From Lentimonas sp. CC4 (GTDB lineage Bacteria; Verrucomicrobiota; Verrucomicrobiia; Opitutales; Coraliomargaritaceae): DNA of 64,000 bases. The stretch spans positions 3,744,001-3,808,000 of the forward strand of contig NZ_CACVBO010000001.1 in the NCBI RefSeq assembly GCF_902728235.1. The letters run 5' to 3'. Below are positions 1-7,816 of the stretch, piece by piece; the stretch's first letter is position 1, and every line of letters begins with the position of its first letter. The notes under the pieces are model-generated. The model worked only from the letters and a program-made list of their open reading frames with translations. It was not told where the DNA came from and searched no databases. Position numbers and translations under genes: made by a program.

Positions 1-294
1 ATCTTTATTATTAGCAGCAGCAGTCTGAGTAAACGAAAAGTCGATATCGATCGAGAACGCATCAGCCGCACTATACTGCTCGTTAAACATCGCTGCCGAC
101 CAATTACTATCAGCATCAAGGTTCACCGCGCCAGTAGTTGCAGAATCGACTACAAGATTATCATTCTGTGAAAGCCAATCTGCATGATCAGTTAAGTTTC
201 CATCCGAGTATCCCGTAGTAAAGTCTACCGTCGTCGCCTGCGCGGTGACAGCAACCGCTGCGGTTAAAGTGAAAAGAGAAAGGATTTTTTTCAT
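1..294 (-). CDS. secreted protein, N-terminal 98 residues only (truncated by window edge)
   Basis: An open frame begins with ATG at 294 on the minus strand and leaves the window at position 1 without a stop. It starts with a signal peptide (MKKILSLFTLTAAVAVTAQA) almost identical to that of the next gene upstream (561..1379). The visible mature part has beta-rich sequence (VDFTTGYSDGNL, FSIDIDFSFTQTAAA) typical of the lectin-like fold in verrucomicrobial PEP-CTERM proteins. The C-terminal sorting tail would lie outside the window, so the class is inferred from the signal peptide, the neighbour and the shared promoter. No specific function can be assigned. Confidence 0.75.
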   Translation of the reverse strand, partial: MKKILSLFTLTAAVAVTAQATTVDFTTGYSDGNLTDHADWLSQNDNLVVDSATTGAVNLDADSNWSAAMFNEQYSAADAFSIDIDFSFTQTAAANNKD

Positions 295-366
295 AGCATT
301 ATTTATCTGGGTTTACGTTTTTGCTAGGTAGCAACTGCGCATCCGATGGGAATTACTAGAATTAGC

Positions 367-395
367 AGTATGCCATAATCTCCATCCCCATCGAA
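367..395 (-). promoter_or_regulatory. putative promoter of the gene ending at 1
   Basis: On the minus strand TTCGAT (390..395) and CATACT (367..372) are separated by exactly 17 bp. The same two hexamers at the same spacing lie before the paralogous gene at 1451..1479. Just upstream, at about 402..434, is the dyad TAGGACAA-N2-TTGTCCTA, also shared with the paralogue. The assignment rests on this conservation, not on a match to a known sigma-factor consensus. Confidence 0.55.
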
Positions 396-501
396 GTGCT
401 ATTCCTAGAATCAACTAGGACAATTTTGTCCTACATCTTCTAAATCTGCACTCAGCCAACTGCTGAATGTCGCACATAAATACTTACACACGCAAACACA
501 C

Positions 502-534
502 AAAAAAAAGGCGTAAGCCGAAGCCCACGCCTTT
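502..534 (-). terminator. rho-independent terminator of the 561..1379 gene
   Basis: Read on the minus strand, AAAGGCGT pairs with ACGCCTTT around a GGGC-TTCG-GCTT core, followed by a run of T. It lies 26 bp past the stop codon of the PEP-CTERM gene. Confidence 0.85.
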
Positions 535-560
535 GATTCAAATGAGTTGAAGTCGGACGA

Positions 561-1379
561 CTACTTACGACGGCGAACCATTACAAATCCGAGCGCAAGT
601 GAACCAGCGATCAATGCGAATGCGCCTGGTTCTGGGACGGTTGAAACACCAAAGTGCTGCAATGAAACACCCGCATTCTTACCCGCGACCCCATCTTTAG
701 TGATATCAAAATAGAAACCAACAGCTTGAACATCTGAAAGGCTCGCCGGTGACGCCACTGCACCAATAGTAGCATCACCACTAACATGTGGAGTAAAAGC
801 CAACCATTCTGTCGAACCAGTGACATTCAGCGTTCTCGTATCAAAGCCCGTTGCGATTACGAAATCGTCTGAACTCGCAAACCAATTATCTGCACTATCT
901 TGAAAGATAAATTTCAAGTTACCACTTAGATCGCCACTACCTGTGCGATAGATCGAAGTCGTAAAAGAAGCTAAGTCAGTAGTAGGTGCAGTAACAAAAT
1001 TCTCCCACACGATCATACCATCAAAATTGGGATCATCGTTATTGCCGGTGACAAATTGAATTTGATCGGGGTTGGCAGCATTTCCAGGGTTAAAAATTTG
1101 AGTATTGCCTGCCCCAGTCGTGCTACCGGCCCAATTGAATGTCGGCGACTTCCCTGTATTGTTAGGATAGTAATCAGCTCCAACCACAGGACTCGCAACA
1201 TGACCAGACGAATATGTCGTTGGAGTATCGATATCAGGATCTGCTCCTGTTCCGAGTTCTTGTGTCGCGGTCACAATATCAGTCGCGCCAGATGGGGCAC
1301 CCCACTCAACCACTGTATCAGCCTGAGCAGCGCCTGCCCCAAGCGCGGTTAAAGTAAAAAGAGAAAGGAGTTTTTTCAT
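561..1379 (-). CDS. PEP-CTERM sorting domain protein
   Basis: 272 residues. An N-terminal signal peptide ends near AQA (residues 18-20). A beta-rich extracellular domain follows, and the C-terminus holds a PEP-CTERM tail: VPEPG motif, hydrophobic stretch (AFALIAGSLALGFVMV), then RRRK. In this family the tail is recognised by exosortase at the inner membrane and the protein is moved to the cell surface or exopolysaccharide matrix. The ATG at 1379 is fixed by the signal peptide. It has its own promoter (1451..1479) and terminator (502..534), so it is monocistronic. The central domain was not recognised. No exosortase gene is in the window. Confidence 0.88.
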   Translation of the reverse strand: MKKLLSLFTLTALGAGAAQADTVVEWGAPSGATDIVTATQELGTGADPDIDTPTTYSSGHVASPVVGADYYPNNTGKSPTFNWAGSTTGAGNTQIFNPGNAANPDQIQFVTGNNDDPNFDGMIVWENFVTAPTTDLASFTTSIYRTGSGDLSGNLKFIFQDSADNWFASSDDFVIATGFDTRTLNVTGSTEWLAFTPHVSGDATIGAVASPASLSDVQAVGFYFDITKDGVAGKNAGVSLQHFGVSTVPEPGAFALIAGSLALGFVMVRRRK

Positions 1380-1450
1380 AGTAGTATTTATCTTGGGTTA
1401 CGTTTTTGCTAGTTAACTCTGGTGATCCGATGAGAATCAGTGGGAACCGC

Positions 1451-1479
1451 AGTATGCCAGAATCCTCGCTTCTATCGAA
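1451..1479 (-). promoter_or_regulatory. putative promoter of PEP-CTERM gene 561..1379
   Basis: Minus-strand TTCGAT (1474..1479) and CATACT (1451..1456) lie 17 bp apart, as before the paralogue at 367..395. The flanking TGG before the -10 and TGC after it are also conserved. A TTGTCCTA/TAGGACAA dyad and a GGAAT box lie immediately upstream. Confidence 0.55.
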
Positions 1480-1727
1480 GTGTGATTCCAGCAATGAACT
1501 AGGACAATTTTGTCCTACAGCGTCTATAATTGCACTCTGCGATGAGCCGTAACTCGTCCGCAAGAGGGGAGCCAATAAAGAAGGGACGTCACACGTTCCT
1601 AGAGGCTCGGCCTCACCACGAATAACAGGAGCATGGACACTCTTTTCCATCAGCAACGCGGGCGCATTCCCGTAATCCCGCGGGACGGGAGTGTCTCAAC
1701 TCCAATTTATGCACTCGACAAAATGCC

Positions 1728-1756
1728 CTAGATCAAGCCCTAGCGTAGCGCCTTAC
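1728..1756 (-). pseudogene. remnant of a response-regulator 3' end
   Basis: These 29 bp match 7000..7028, the last codons and stop of the LuxR-type regulator, with a single mismatch. That mismatch turns a lysine codon of the KALRKGLI tail into a stop. Flanking DNA does not align, so only a scrap of a duplicated regulator gene survives. Confidence 0.6.
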
Positions 1757-2023
1757 ATAAGTCCACGAGCGTAACTAATGAAAATCTACCAGAACAGAAA
1801 ACAGCCCCCTTAAACAGAGCAAGAATCGCATACTTAATCAGATAAATGGCCATGTGCCCCCTAGGAATGATATGCTATACTATTCATCAATTAACCTCAG
1901 CCCGCACAACCCTCACAATTTGCAGGCGCAAATCCACCCAATCCTTTACGCATAATCATCTATCTCAAATACCTAAGCTTTAGTAATATATAGAATTACA
2001 CGCACCGAACTCCAATTAACACT

Positions 2024-2758
2024 ATGAATAAAATACTACTCACAACCCTTGCTTCAGGCATTGCGTTAGCAATCTGCACTTCATACGGTGCAACCGTTTC
2101 CCCATTTGTAAATTTCTTAGATGATGATTCTGTAGCGAACGACACCGACCTTGGTTTCAATGTTAACTCTGGAGGTTTAGACACAACAAGTCTCACTGCT
2201 AATAGCGACGACATATTAACTTTCCTTCTCAATATTGATGACAGTGGAGATACTGGAACTGTCTGGAAAGCTGCACTCACAATCACAGGCCTCACAGCTG
2301 GCACCGTTGCACCTGAGCCCAACGCGGTTTCTGCATCTGGCACTGGTGATATCATATTTGGTAGCGTTGGAACTGAGGAAGCAGGCGACCAAACCCAATT
2401 AACATTCAACATTACTGATATTACTCAAGTATCAGGCGGCGCTGGATTTGACGCTACTTTCGCTGGATTTACTGGATTAACAGTGAATCGCTTCTCTACT
2501 TCGACAGATTCCTTTACATTTGCCGGAAACGGTTATTCTGGCGATATTGATAACTCGGGCGGCGGCACAGGCTCGGTTACCATCAGCCTCAGCAATGAAT
2601 CGAGTGGCTCAACATTGATCGACACAGGAACCAATCAGTGGAGAGTTGAAGGAGTGACTGGTGCCTTCAACGTGACTGCTGTCCCTGAGCCTGGCACATA
2701 CGCCCTCCTCGCTGGCATGCTTGCACTCGGTGCAGTCATGGTTCGCCGCAGAAAATAA
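2024..2758 (+). CDS. PEP-CTERM sorting domain protein
   Basis: 244 residues. A signal peptide (cleavage near SYGA, residues 20-23) leads into a cohesin- or jelly-roll-like beta domain rich in Asp, Gly, Ser and Thr. The C-terminus has the PEP-CTERM tail VPEPGTYALLAGMLALGAVM followed by VRRRK. It should be processed by an exosortase and displayed outside the cell. It is transcribed away from the 561..1379 gene and ends at the strong terminator 2803..2834, so it is a single-gene unit. The mature domain differs from its neighbour's and no binding function can be assigned. Confidence 0.87.
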   Translation: MNKILLTTLASGIALAICTSYGATVSPFVNFLDDDSVANDTDLGFNVNSGGLDTTSLTANSDDILTFLLNIDDSGDTGTVWKAALTITGLTAGTVAPEPNAVSASGTGDIIFGSVGTEEAGDQTQLTFNITDITQVSGGAGFDATFAGFTGLTVNRFSTSTDSFTFAGNGYSGDIDNSGGGTGSVTISLSNESSGSTLIDTGTNQWRVEGVTGAFNVTAVPEPGTYALLAGMLALGAVMVRRRK

Positions 2759-2802
2759 TTTCAGGGGTATGCTAGTTAGGTCTAGCATCTTATATTAGGG
2801 TT

Positions 2803-2834
2803 AAAGCCGTTGGATTCGTCCAACGGCTTTTTTC
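2803..2834 (+). terminator. rho-independent terminator of the 2024..2758 gene
   Basis: AAGCCGTTGGA and TCCAACGGCTT form a perfect 11-bp stem around a TTCG tetraloop, followed by a T run. It starts 44 bp after the stop codon. Confidence 0.92.
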
Positions 2835-2844
2835 TTTCACAAAA

Positions 2845-3135
2845 CCTACAACGCAGCAATGACTCAATTGTGAATTGGCAGCTACTTCGCTCTAATCACC
2901 TTACTCGTTGAGCCACTGACAGATGCCACACGACTCTTTCAAGCGATTCTTCCCCCTGCTGATGTTCTGTCCTTCGGCGATTGCCCCGATCAGTCGAACC
3001 GCCGTGGTTTCATCGTATTATTTACCTGGGTTTACGTTTTTTTGCTAGTTAACTCTGGTGATCCGATGAGAATCAGTAGAAACGCAGTATGCCAGATTCA
3101 TCGAAATGTGATTCCAACAATGAACTAGGATGATG
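2845..3135 (-). pseudogene. orphan PEP-CTERM promoter and start codon joined to foreign sequence
   Basis: On the minus strand 3014..3130 closely matches the upstream regions of the genes starting at 294 and 1379, including the leader up to the ATG (3011..3013). The frame then stops after seven codons. The promoter is damaged: TTCGAT (3100..3105) and CATACT (3086..3091) are only 8 bp apart, against 17 bp in the two intact copies. The sequence at 2895..3010 carries a short open stretch (TAVRLIGAIAEGQNIS) in another frame that I do not recognise. This is a decayed third member of the local family. Confidence 0.6.
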
Positions 3136-3183
3136 AGTGCTTTTGCTCAATGCCGCACTCCGATTTAGCTCACAACATTTCTA

Positions 3184-3216
3184 ACGTGCGGCTTCTTGCA
3201 AGAAGACTCCTCACAA
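3184..3216. repeat. dispersed palindromic repeat, copy 1
   Basis: ACGTGCGGCTTCTTGCAAG with the self-complementary core CTTCTTGCAAGAAG. A second copy lies at 6777..6810 with one core change, and a diverged copy at 19860..19880. Copies 1 and 3 also share the preceding ACATTTCT. All three are outside genes. Confidence 0.6.
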
Positions 3217-3219
3217 ATA

Positions 3220-3388
3220 CCAGTGATCGCCGATTAGAACTAGTCTCGCCCTGACAAAAACATACGACCACGTGGCCGAAACGGCTTCGCCGATCCGCTA
3301 CCGAAGTGACTGAGGACCACATGCGGATCTGCAAATGTCGAAAAACCTCGACACCTGCACCTTCGGCTCCACGAGAGCGCCCTTCCCC
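3220..3388 (-). pseudogene. remnant of a sensor kinase 3' end plus adjoining spacer
   Basis: About 169 bp align, with scattered substitutions, to 7688..7855. That stretch is the spacer between response regulator and kinase plus the last codons of the kinase. The minus-strand translation still reads GKGALVEPKVQV against GKGTLVELKVQV in the intact kinase. Upstream coding sequence (3390..3600) does not align base by base and has stops. It is a broken paralogue of the two-component locus, related to the scrap at 1728..1756. Confidence 0.7.
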
Positions 3389-3521
3389 AAGCAGCACCGG
3401 AAGGCGAAACCCTCAGCGGTGACGCACTCGCCTCGTGCGAGAAATCGTTCAAGAACGGGTCGGCGAGGCGCTGTAGCACGATTCGTAAGTCCTGAGCGAG
3501 TGAAGCGTCCAGGTGTAGACG

Positions 3522-3549
3522 GAATCCTCTATGTTTATTACATAAATGC
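3522..3549 (+). promoter_or_regulatory. candidate copy of the catabolic operator (weak)
   Basis: CTATGTTTATTA at 3529..3540 equals 12 bases of the operator copy before the MFS operon (48426..48463) in the same orientation relative to its gene. GAAT precedes it as in the other copies. It lies about 150 bp before the GH16/GH82 operon, against 119-129 bp in the best copies. The right half of the dyad is poorly kept. Confidence 0.4.
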
Positions 3550-3684
3550 TCATATTCGAAAGCGCGCGTATTTGGTAACCTCTTCACCAGTCATTCAAAG
3601 ATACCTCACAACACTGCTACTGGAGCTGGTCACGATTTCGACATACGCCGCAACGGACGGTTCAACCTTATACTAAAATAGAAT

Positions 3685-5106
3685 ATGATGAAGCAACTAC
3701 TCCCTCTCCTTCCATGCATAGTATTTTTCTCGGCCTGCACCAGCATGGCTCAGGAGAACGTCTACCCGCATACTGACCCGGAGAATACAGGTGGATGGGT
3801 GCTCAACGAAGAAGTGAGCGATGAGTTCAATGCGTCCGAATTTGATCGCCACAAGTGGTTCATCGAAGGCGAGAATGGCGGCGACTATTACATTTGGAAG
3901 GGACGTCCGCCTTCGCAATTCGTGGAGCACAACGTGATTCAGGAGGATGGACTTTTGAAGATCCGCTCTCAATGGGAACCCGAGTTTGAATTTTACGAAG
4001 GCAAGTATGCGGATGGTGCTCACAACGACCCCTATGGTGTGTTTGAAGATGAACCGTTGCCGATTACCACCGCAGGTGTGATCACCAAGAAACGCTTCCT
4101 TTACGGCTACATGGAAGTTCGGACTAAGGCGGGCAACAGTAACATGACCAGCTCCTTTTGGGCGATCGGCTATGAGTCTGAACTCGATATTTACGAGCAA
4201 GTCGGCAATCCGAAAATTAAAGGCGATATTCAGGGAGACACATGGAAGGCCTCAATTCATAATTGGTCTCCACCGGCTCAGCGGCCGACACGTCGTTTCG
4301 GATTGAAAGAGCAACTCGATCACCGTGTGGCAGATGATTTTCATGTGTATGCCGCAGAGTGGGGACCCACTTATCTGAAGCTTTTTTTGGATGGTAAGCT
4401 CTACTACGAGACCACGGCAGAGGAGCAGGGAGAGAACTGGGTGCTGAACAACCCGCTGGAAATCTGGTTCGATTCCGAAGTATTTAAATGGTTGGGCGTG
4501 CCTCATGAGGGAGAGCTGCCAGTCGATTATGAAATCGATTATCTCAGAGTCTGGCAGAAGCCTGAGCCGAATTTGCTACAACGACAGTTCTTTAGTTTCG
4601 AAGGTCCGGTGCTGTTCTATGAGTATCCAATTCCATTGACGCTTGTGCCTGAGAGTAGCGAGCCAAATGAATATCAGCAATTTTGGCAGTTCGGCGAACA
4701 TGAGATGGGGCTTTTCTCCATTACCAAAGAGCAGCATGCAGAGGGGCAAGGGATTAAGAGTTTACGCTTCGTGCCTAAGGGTATGCTGGCAAATGTATCC
4801 ATCGTCACTCCGGCACGCGCCGTCGATATTCCATCTGGCGAATTCACATTCTCGATGCAGGTCATGCTTGAGGCAGACTGCGCGGTGGATCAGCTAAACA
4901 TCAGTTTGTCCGATCCTGAAGTTTTCCTCGAGCCATTTGATCTCTCTAAATTGGAGAAAGGTCAGTGGGTGACACTGACTCAGACTTTTAAGCGTGATCT
5001 GGCATCCGGCGAGCGCGACCGCATGCGCATTCGCATGAACAAGGATACTGTCGGCGCGGGCGAAGGAGCTCTGTTTATCGATGCTATTTCCATCGAAGCA
5101 AAGTAA
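3685..5106 (+). CDS. GH16 family endo-galactanase (carrageenase/agarase type), secreted
   Basis: 473 residues. An N-terminal hydrophobic signal with a Cys at residue 18 (FFSAC) could be a lipoprotein signal. The GH16 jelly-roll spans about 30-290. Its catalytic signature ESELDIYEQ places nucleophile E166, D168 and acid/base E171, with the one-residue beta-bulge seen in agarases, porphyranases and kappa-carrageenases. RPPSQF and FWAIG are further family landmarks. Residues about 295-473 form a separate beta-rich, probably carbohydrate-binding module. The enzyme should cleave beta-1,4 galactan bonds outside the cell. It is the first gene of an operon with a GH82-like protein 23 bp downstream, which points to carrageenan. 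Exact substrate is an inference. Confidence 0.85.
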   Translation: MMKQLLPLLPCIVFFSACTSMAQENVYPHTDPENTGGWVLNEEVSDEFNASEFDRHKWFIEGENGGDYYIWKGRPPSQFVEHNVIQEDGLLKIRSQWEPEFEFYEGKYADGAHNDPYGVFEDEPLPITTAGVITKKRFLYGYMEVRTKAGNSNMTSSFWAIGYESELDIYEQVGNPKIKGDIQGDTWKASIHNWSPPAQRPTRRFGLKEQLDHRVADDFHVYAAEWGPTYLKLFLDGKLYYETTAEEQGENWVLNNPLEIWFDSEVFKWLGVPHEGELPVDYEIDYLRVWQKPEPNLLQRQFFSFEGPVLFYEYPIPLTLVPESSEPNEYQQFWQFGEHEMGLFSITKEQHAEGQGIKSLRFVPKGMLANVSIVTPARAVDIPSGEFTFSMQVMLEADCAVDQLNISLSDPEVFLEPFDLSKLEKGQWVTLTQTFKRDLASGERDRMRIRMNKDTVGAGEGALFIDAISIEAK

Positions 5107-5129
5107 GCCTTTTCGACACTTTAAACACT

Positions 5130-6737
5130 ATGAAAACCTACAAAAATAAGCTAAAATTTTTCGCTTCATCTGCAGCTGCTGTATTGGCAGTTGGCTGTTT
5201 TTCTTTATCTCCTGTTTCCGCCGAAATGGTTGGATTCTTTGAGAACAAGGTGTTCGACGATGCCCCAGAAGTCTTGCATGCGGCAACAGACTTTACTGCC
5301 TCGACCAATGATACCGAGCGACTCACTGCCGCTTTAAACCGAGCCTCTCAGGAAGATGCAGATGGTGGCGTAGTTATCTTGCGCGGTTCTGATTATGGTG
5401 AAAATAAGCGCTACCGAGTAGGCCGCGTTGATTTCCCATCGAATGTGCGGCTCGAAGTTGATCCAGACGTTACCATCGAGATGGAGAGCAAGTCTGAGCC
5501 CTTTCTCTTTTCCGTAGGGCGTAGCCCCTCGGTGCGTGATCTTATACCCGAGCGGGTTCGCAATGTGGAAATCACATCGACGCATCCGACCGAGCGCTTC
5601 ACTATTGATGCCCGCACAAATAAGCCGCTCGATTACACCGGCGGCGGCACCCGCAACGATGGCTCTAGTCGAACACGTGCGATTCCGATTGCGCTATTCT
5701 ATGTTGAGAATTTTTCGGTCTCCAATGTCCGAGTTGAGGATAACTTCACAGTCTCTGTAGCGGTGCAACTGTATCCTGATACCAACTACATGGATGGCGC
5801 ATATGCGATTCGTTCCAAAGGTAAAGACCGCACGAAAGATGTCTTCTTGGATGGGCCGAATGGCGAGCCACTACCGATGAATAATCAGGGGCAATTTGTT
5901 GATGATCGTGGCCAAGTTATCTCCGATCGCGATGCAATCGTTCGAAACGATACTTGGGGACGCACTCCAATCAAGGGAACCATTCGTAACATTCTAGCCA
6001 TTCATTCTCACACTGGCTACGGAGCCGTTCAAGTCTACGGCGGGGATTGGGTCGAAATCGACACTATCGAATCAGTTCATGGGATCGGTGTGCGACTTGA
6101 AGCAGGCAACGGCACGGATGGCGACAATATGAATCGAGCCGGGCCTTATAACGCTTCAGCCAACCATATTAAGATTTCTAATGTCACTATACGTGAAGGG
6201 TTCACTGGGGTTTGGTTGAAAACGCACGGCAAGATCAACAGGAACGTGCTGGTTCACAACGTCACTGCAATCGACAGTGGTTCAGCGATTTTAATTGATA
6301 AAGGCACTTTCAACCGCGACTGCCGTGATTTTATCCGAGGTCGCTACGAAAATGCCAAAATCACCGGCGATATTTCATTGAAGCGGACAGGTAAGAAGGC
6401 CGACGTCGGGTTCTTGACTACCTTTTACATCGCGCCTTCAGAGCGCGATTCACTCAAAGATACGACAGGTGATGGTCGGATCTCGGCAGCTGATTTGCCG
6501 CGCAGTCCTTCTGGGCATCGCTGGTATCTGATCGAGCCGGTTGTGCCAGTGCTGGCCATGTCGCAAATGTCAGCCTCTGAGGTTGGTGATCCATCCGAGA
6601 GCGAAGGCTTCTATGCCATTGATTTCAGTCAGGCCAATATCACTGGCGAAAACCTGCTTCGTCCTGAAATGATCCTCTATCGCGAAGATATGACTTATCC
6701 AAACGGTAATCAGGCCACAAATTTCATTTTAAAATAA
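5130..6737 (+). CDS. GH82-like (iota-carrageenase family) right-handed beta-helix protein
   Basis: 535 residues with a signal peptide (cleavage near VSA, residue 31). The order of motifs follows iota-carrageenase CgiA as I recall it: NDTERLTAALNRA, FPSNVRLEVDPDVTIE, VRNVEITS, then GYGAVQVYGGDWVEI leading to GIGVRLEAGN. E324 matches the family's catalytic acid (METDN in CgiA), H366 in WLKTHGK matches its conserved active-site His, and SGSAI follows as expected. The Asp normally two residues after the Glu is replaced (LEAG), though Asp occurs at 330 and 332. There is an extra segment at about 217-275 and a calcium-loop-like DTTGDGRISAADL at 444-456. GH28- or PL6-type helices are alternatives but fit less well. 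It probably cleaves or binds iota-carrageenan outside the cell. Confidence 0.65.
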   Translation: MKTYKNKLKFFASSAAAVLAVGCFSLSPVSAEMVGFFENKVFDDAPEVLHAATDFTASTNDTERLTAALNRASQEDADGGVVILRGSDYGENKRYRVGRVDFPSNVRLEVDPDVTIEMESKSEPFLFSVGRSPSVRDLIPERVRNVEITSTHPTERFTIDARTNKPLDYTGGGTRNDGSSRTRAIPIALFYVENFSVSNVRVEDNFTVSVAVQLYPDTNYMDGAYAIRSKGKDRTKDVFLDGPNGEPLPMNNQGQFVDDRGQVISDRDAIVRNDTWGRTPIKGTIRNILAIHSHTGYGAVQVYGGDWVEIDTIESVHGIGVRLEAGNGTDGDNMNRAGPYNASANHIKISNVTIREGFTGVWLKTHGKINRNVLVHNVTAIDSGSAILIDKGTFNRDCRDFIRGRYENAKITGDISLKRTGKKADVGFLTTFYIAPSERDSLKDTTGDGRISAADLPRSPSGHRWYLIEPVVPVLAMSQMSASEVGDPSESEGFYAIDFSQANITGENLLRPEMILYREDMTYPNGNQATNFILK

Positions 6738-6776
6738 GTGTGACTGACTTGAGTAATTGGTAAGGAAAGGGCTGAA

Positions 6777-6810
6777 ACGTGCGGCTTCTTGCAAGGAGAC
6801 TGTCTCACCA
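6777..6810. repeat. dispersed palindromic repeat, copy 2
   Basis: Second copy of the element at 3184..3216, 40 bp after the GH82-like gene. The core palindrome is CTTCTTGCAAGGAG here. It could act as a weak transcript end for that operon. Confidence 0.5.
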
Positions 6811-6850
6811 ATGCCACAGACCTAGTAAATTGCTTACGTGACTGTTACTC

Positions 6851-6950
6851 TCTTAATCTTACTCTTCATCGTAATCGTAATCGGAGCGTTGTGATTGAAG
6901 ACCTTACGAATGAGTCCGGAGGATTAAGATTATGAGTAAGATTACGATTA
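6851..6950. repeat. imperfect inverted repeat of TAATC/GATTA units
   Basis: Two arms built of short TAATC/CGTAATC units (about 6854..6885 and 6920..6952) face each other across a GC-richer loop in the 262-bp gap between convergent transcripts. It may fold as a bidirectional transcript end. Confidence 0.4.
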
Positions 6951-6999
6951 TGACGTCGAAGATCCTGTTAAGTTACCCCATCCAACCGTCACCTGGATT

Positions 7000-7665
7000 C
7001 TAGATCAAGCCCTTGCGTAGCGCCTTACCGACGGCGCCGGCCTGCGAGTTGACCTGTAGCTTCTGATAAATGCTACGCAGGTAATAATCGACCGTCACTG
7101 TGGCGATGTTGAGCGACGCTGCGATTTCTTTCTTCACCATGCCATCGGACAACATACTGAGAACGGCGATCTCCTTTTCATTCAAATTACTCTCCGCGCT
7201 CTTAGGAGCGGTATGCTGAAACGCATCCAACACCATCGAGGCAATCGGCCCACTCAGAGGTGAACCGCCTTCGTGCACTAAGCGTATGCCGCGAACGATA
7301 TCGTCCACAGTGTCATTTTTAAGCAAATACCCCGACGCCCCTGCGCAAATGGCCTGAAAGACGACGTCGCGGTTTTCTGAAATCGTCAGCACGATCGGAT
7401 GCACTGCAGGACTCATCGCCTTGAGCTGTTGAATGCCCTCGATGCCACTCATCCCCGGCAACTGTATGTCCACTAAGACCACATGCGGAAACTCGCCTGC
7501 ACGAAAGCGTGGCAGTGCCTCCTCAAACGAACCGAACGACTCATTACATTGAAGTCCCTCGGTCGCATCCAGTAATTCGGCCAGTTCACGACGATACTCA
7601 AAGGCATCTTCAATGATCCATACCTTAATAATCTTACCGGACGAAGTGGGAGAAAGCGCTGACAT
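7000..7665 (-). CDS. LuxR/NarL-family response regulator
   Basis: 221 residues from ATG at 7665; a TTG three codons upstream is less likely. The receiver domain (about 12-130) has the acidic pair IIEDA, phosphoacceptor D66 in VLVDIQLPG, the Thr/Ser at VLTIS and Lys in YLLKND. A GerE/LuxR helix-turn-helix domain follows (about 157-215: LNEKEIAVLSMLSDGMVKKE). It should be phosphorylated by the kinase encoded immediately upstream (7817..9871) and bind DNA. The pair lies between the GH16/GH82 operon and the rest of the galactan genes, so control of those genes is plausible but unproven. Fragments of a sister locus lie at 1728..1756 and 3220..3388. Confidence 0.93.
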   Translation of the reverse strand: MSALSPTSSGKIIKVWIIEDAFEYRRELAELLDATEGLQCNESFGSFEEALPRFRAGEFPHVVLVDIQLPGMSGIEGIQQLKAMSPAVHPIVLTISENRDVVFQAICAGASGYLLKNDTVDDIVRGIRLVHEGGSPLSGPIASMVLDAFQHTAPKSAESNLNEKEIAVLSMLSDGMVKKEIAASLNIATVTVDYYLRSIYQKLQVNSQAGAVGKALRKGLI

Positions 7666-7816
7666 GGCAGGCAACTTGACATTGCTCCCAGTGATCGTCG
7701 AGTAGAACTAGTCTCGCCCTGACAAAAACATATGACCACGTGGCCGAAACGGCTTCGCCTATCCGCGACCTAAGTGACCGATGCGCTCATGCGGATCTGC
7801 AAATGCCGAAAAACCG

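Larger units (their letters stand above)
1380..2023. other. intergenic region with divergent promoters and one gene scrap
   Basis: 644 bp between divergent PEP-CTERM genes. It holds the minus-strand promoter (1451..1479), the TAGGACAA dyad (about 1500..1520), a 29-bp copy of the 3' end of the response regulator gene (1728..1756), and an AT-rich stretch with TATACT (1876..1881) that may serve the plus-strand gene, although no convincing -35 was seen. Nothing else codes here. Confidence 0.6.

Noticed and set aside
1449-1463. TGGCAT...TGC in PEP-CTERM promoters as a sigma-54 site
   Set aside because: The GG to GC distance is too short for the sigma-54 -24/-12 consensus, while a 17-bp two-hexamer promoter fits both copies.
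1318-1656. 112-codon minus-strand frame upstream of the PEP-CTERM gene
   Set aside because: It overlaps the promoter and the start of the real gene and has no coding character.
3335-3676. Plus-strand open frame of 113 codons
   Set aside because: It runs antisense through the kinase remnant, is rich in Arg and Ser, and shows no domain, signal peptide or ribosome site.
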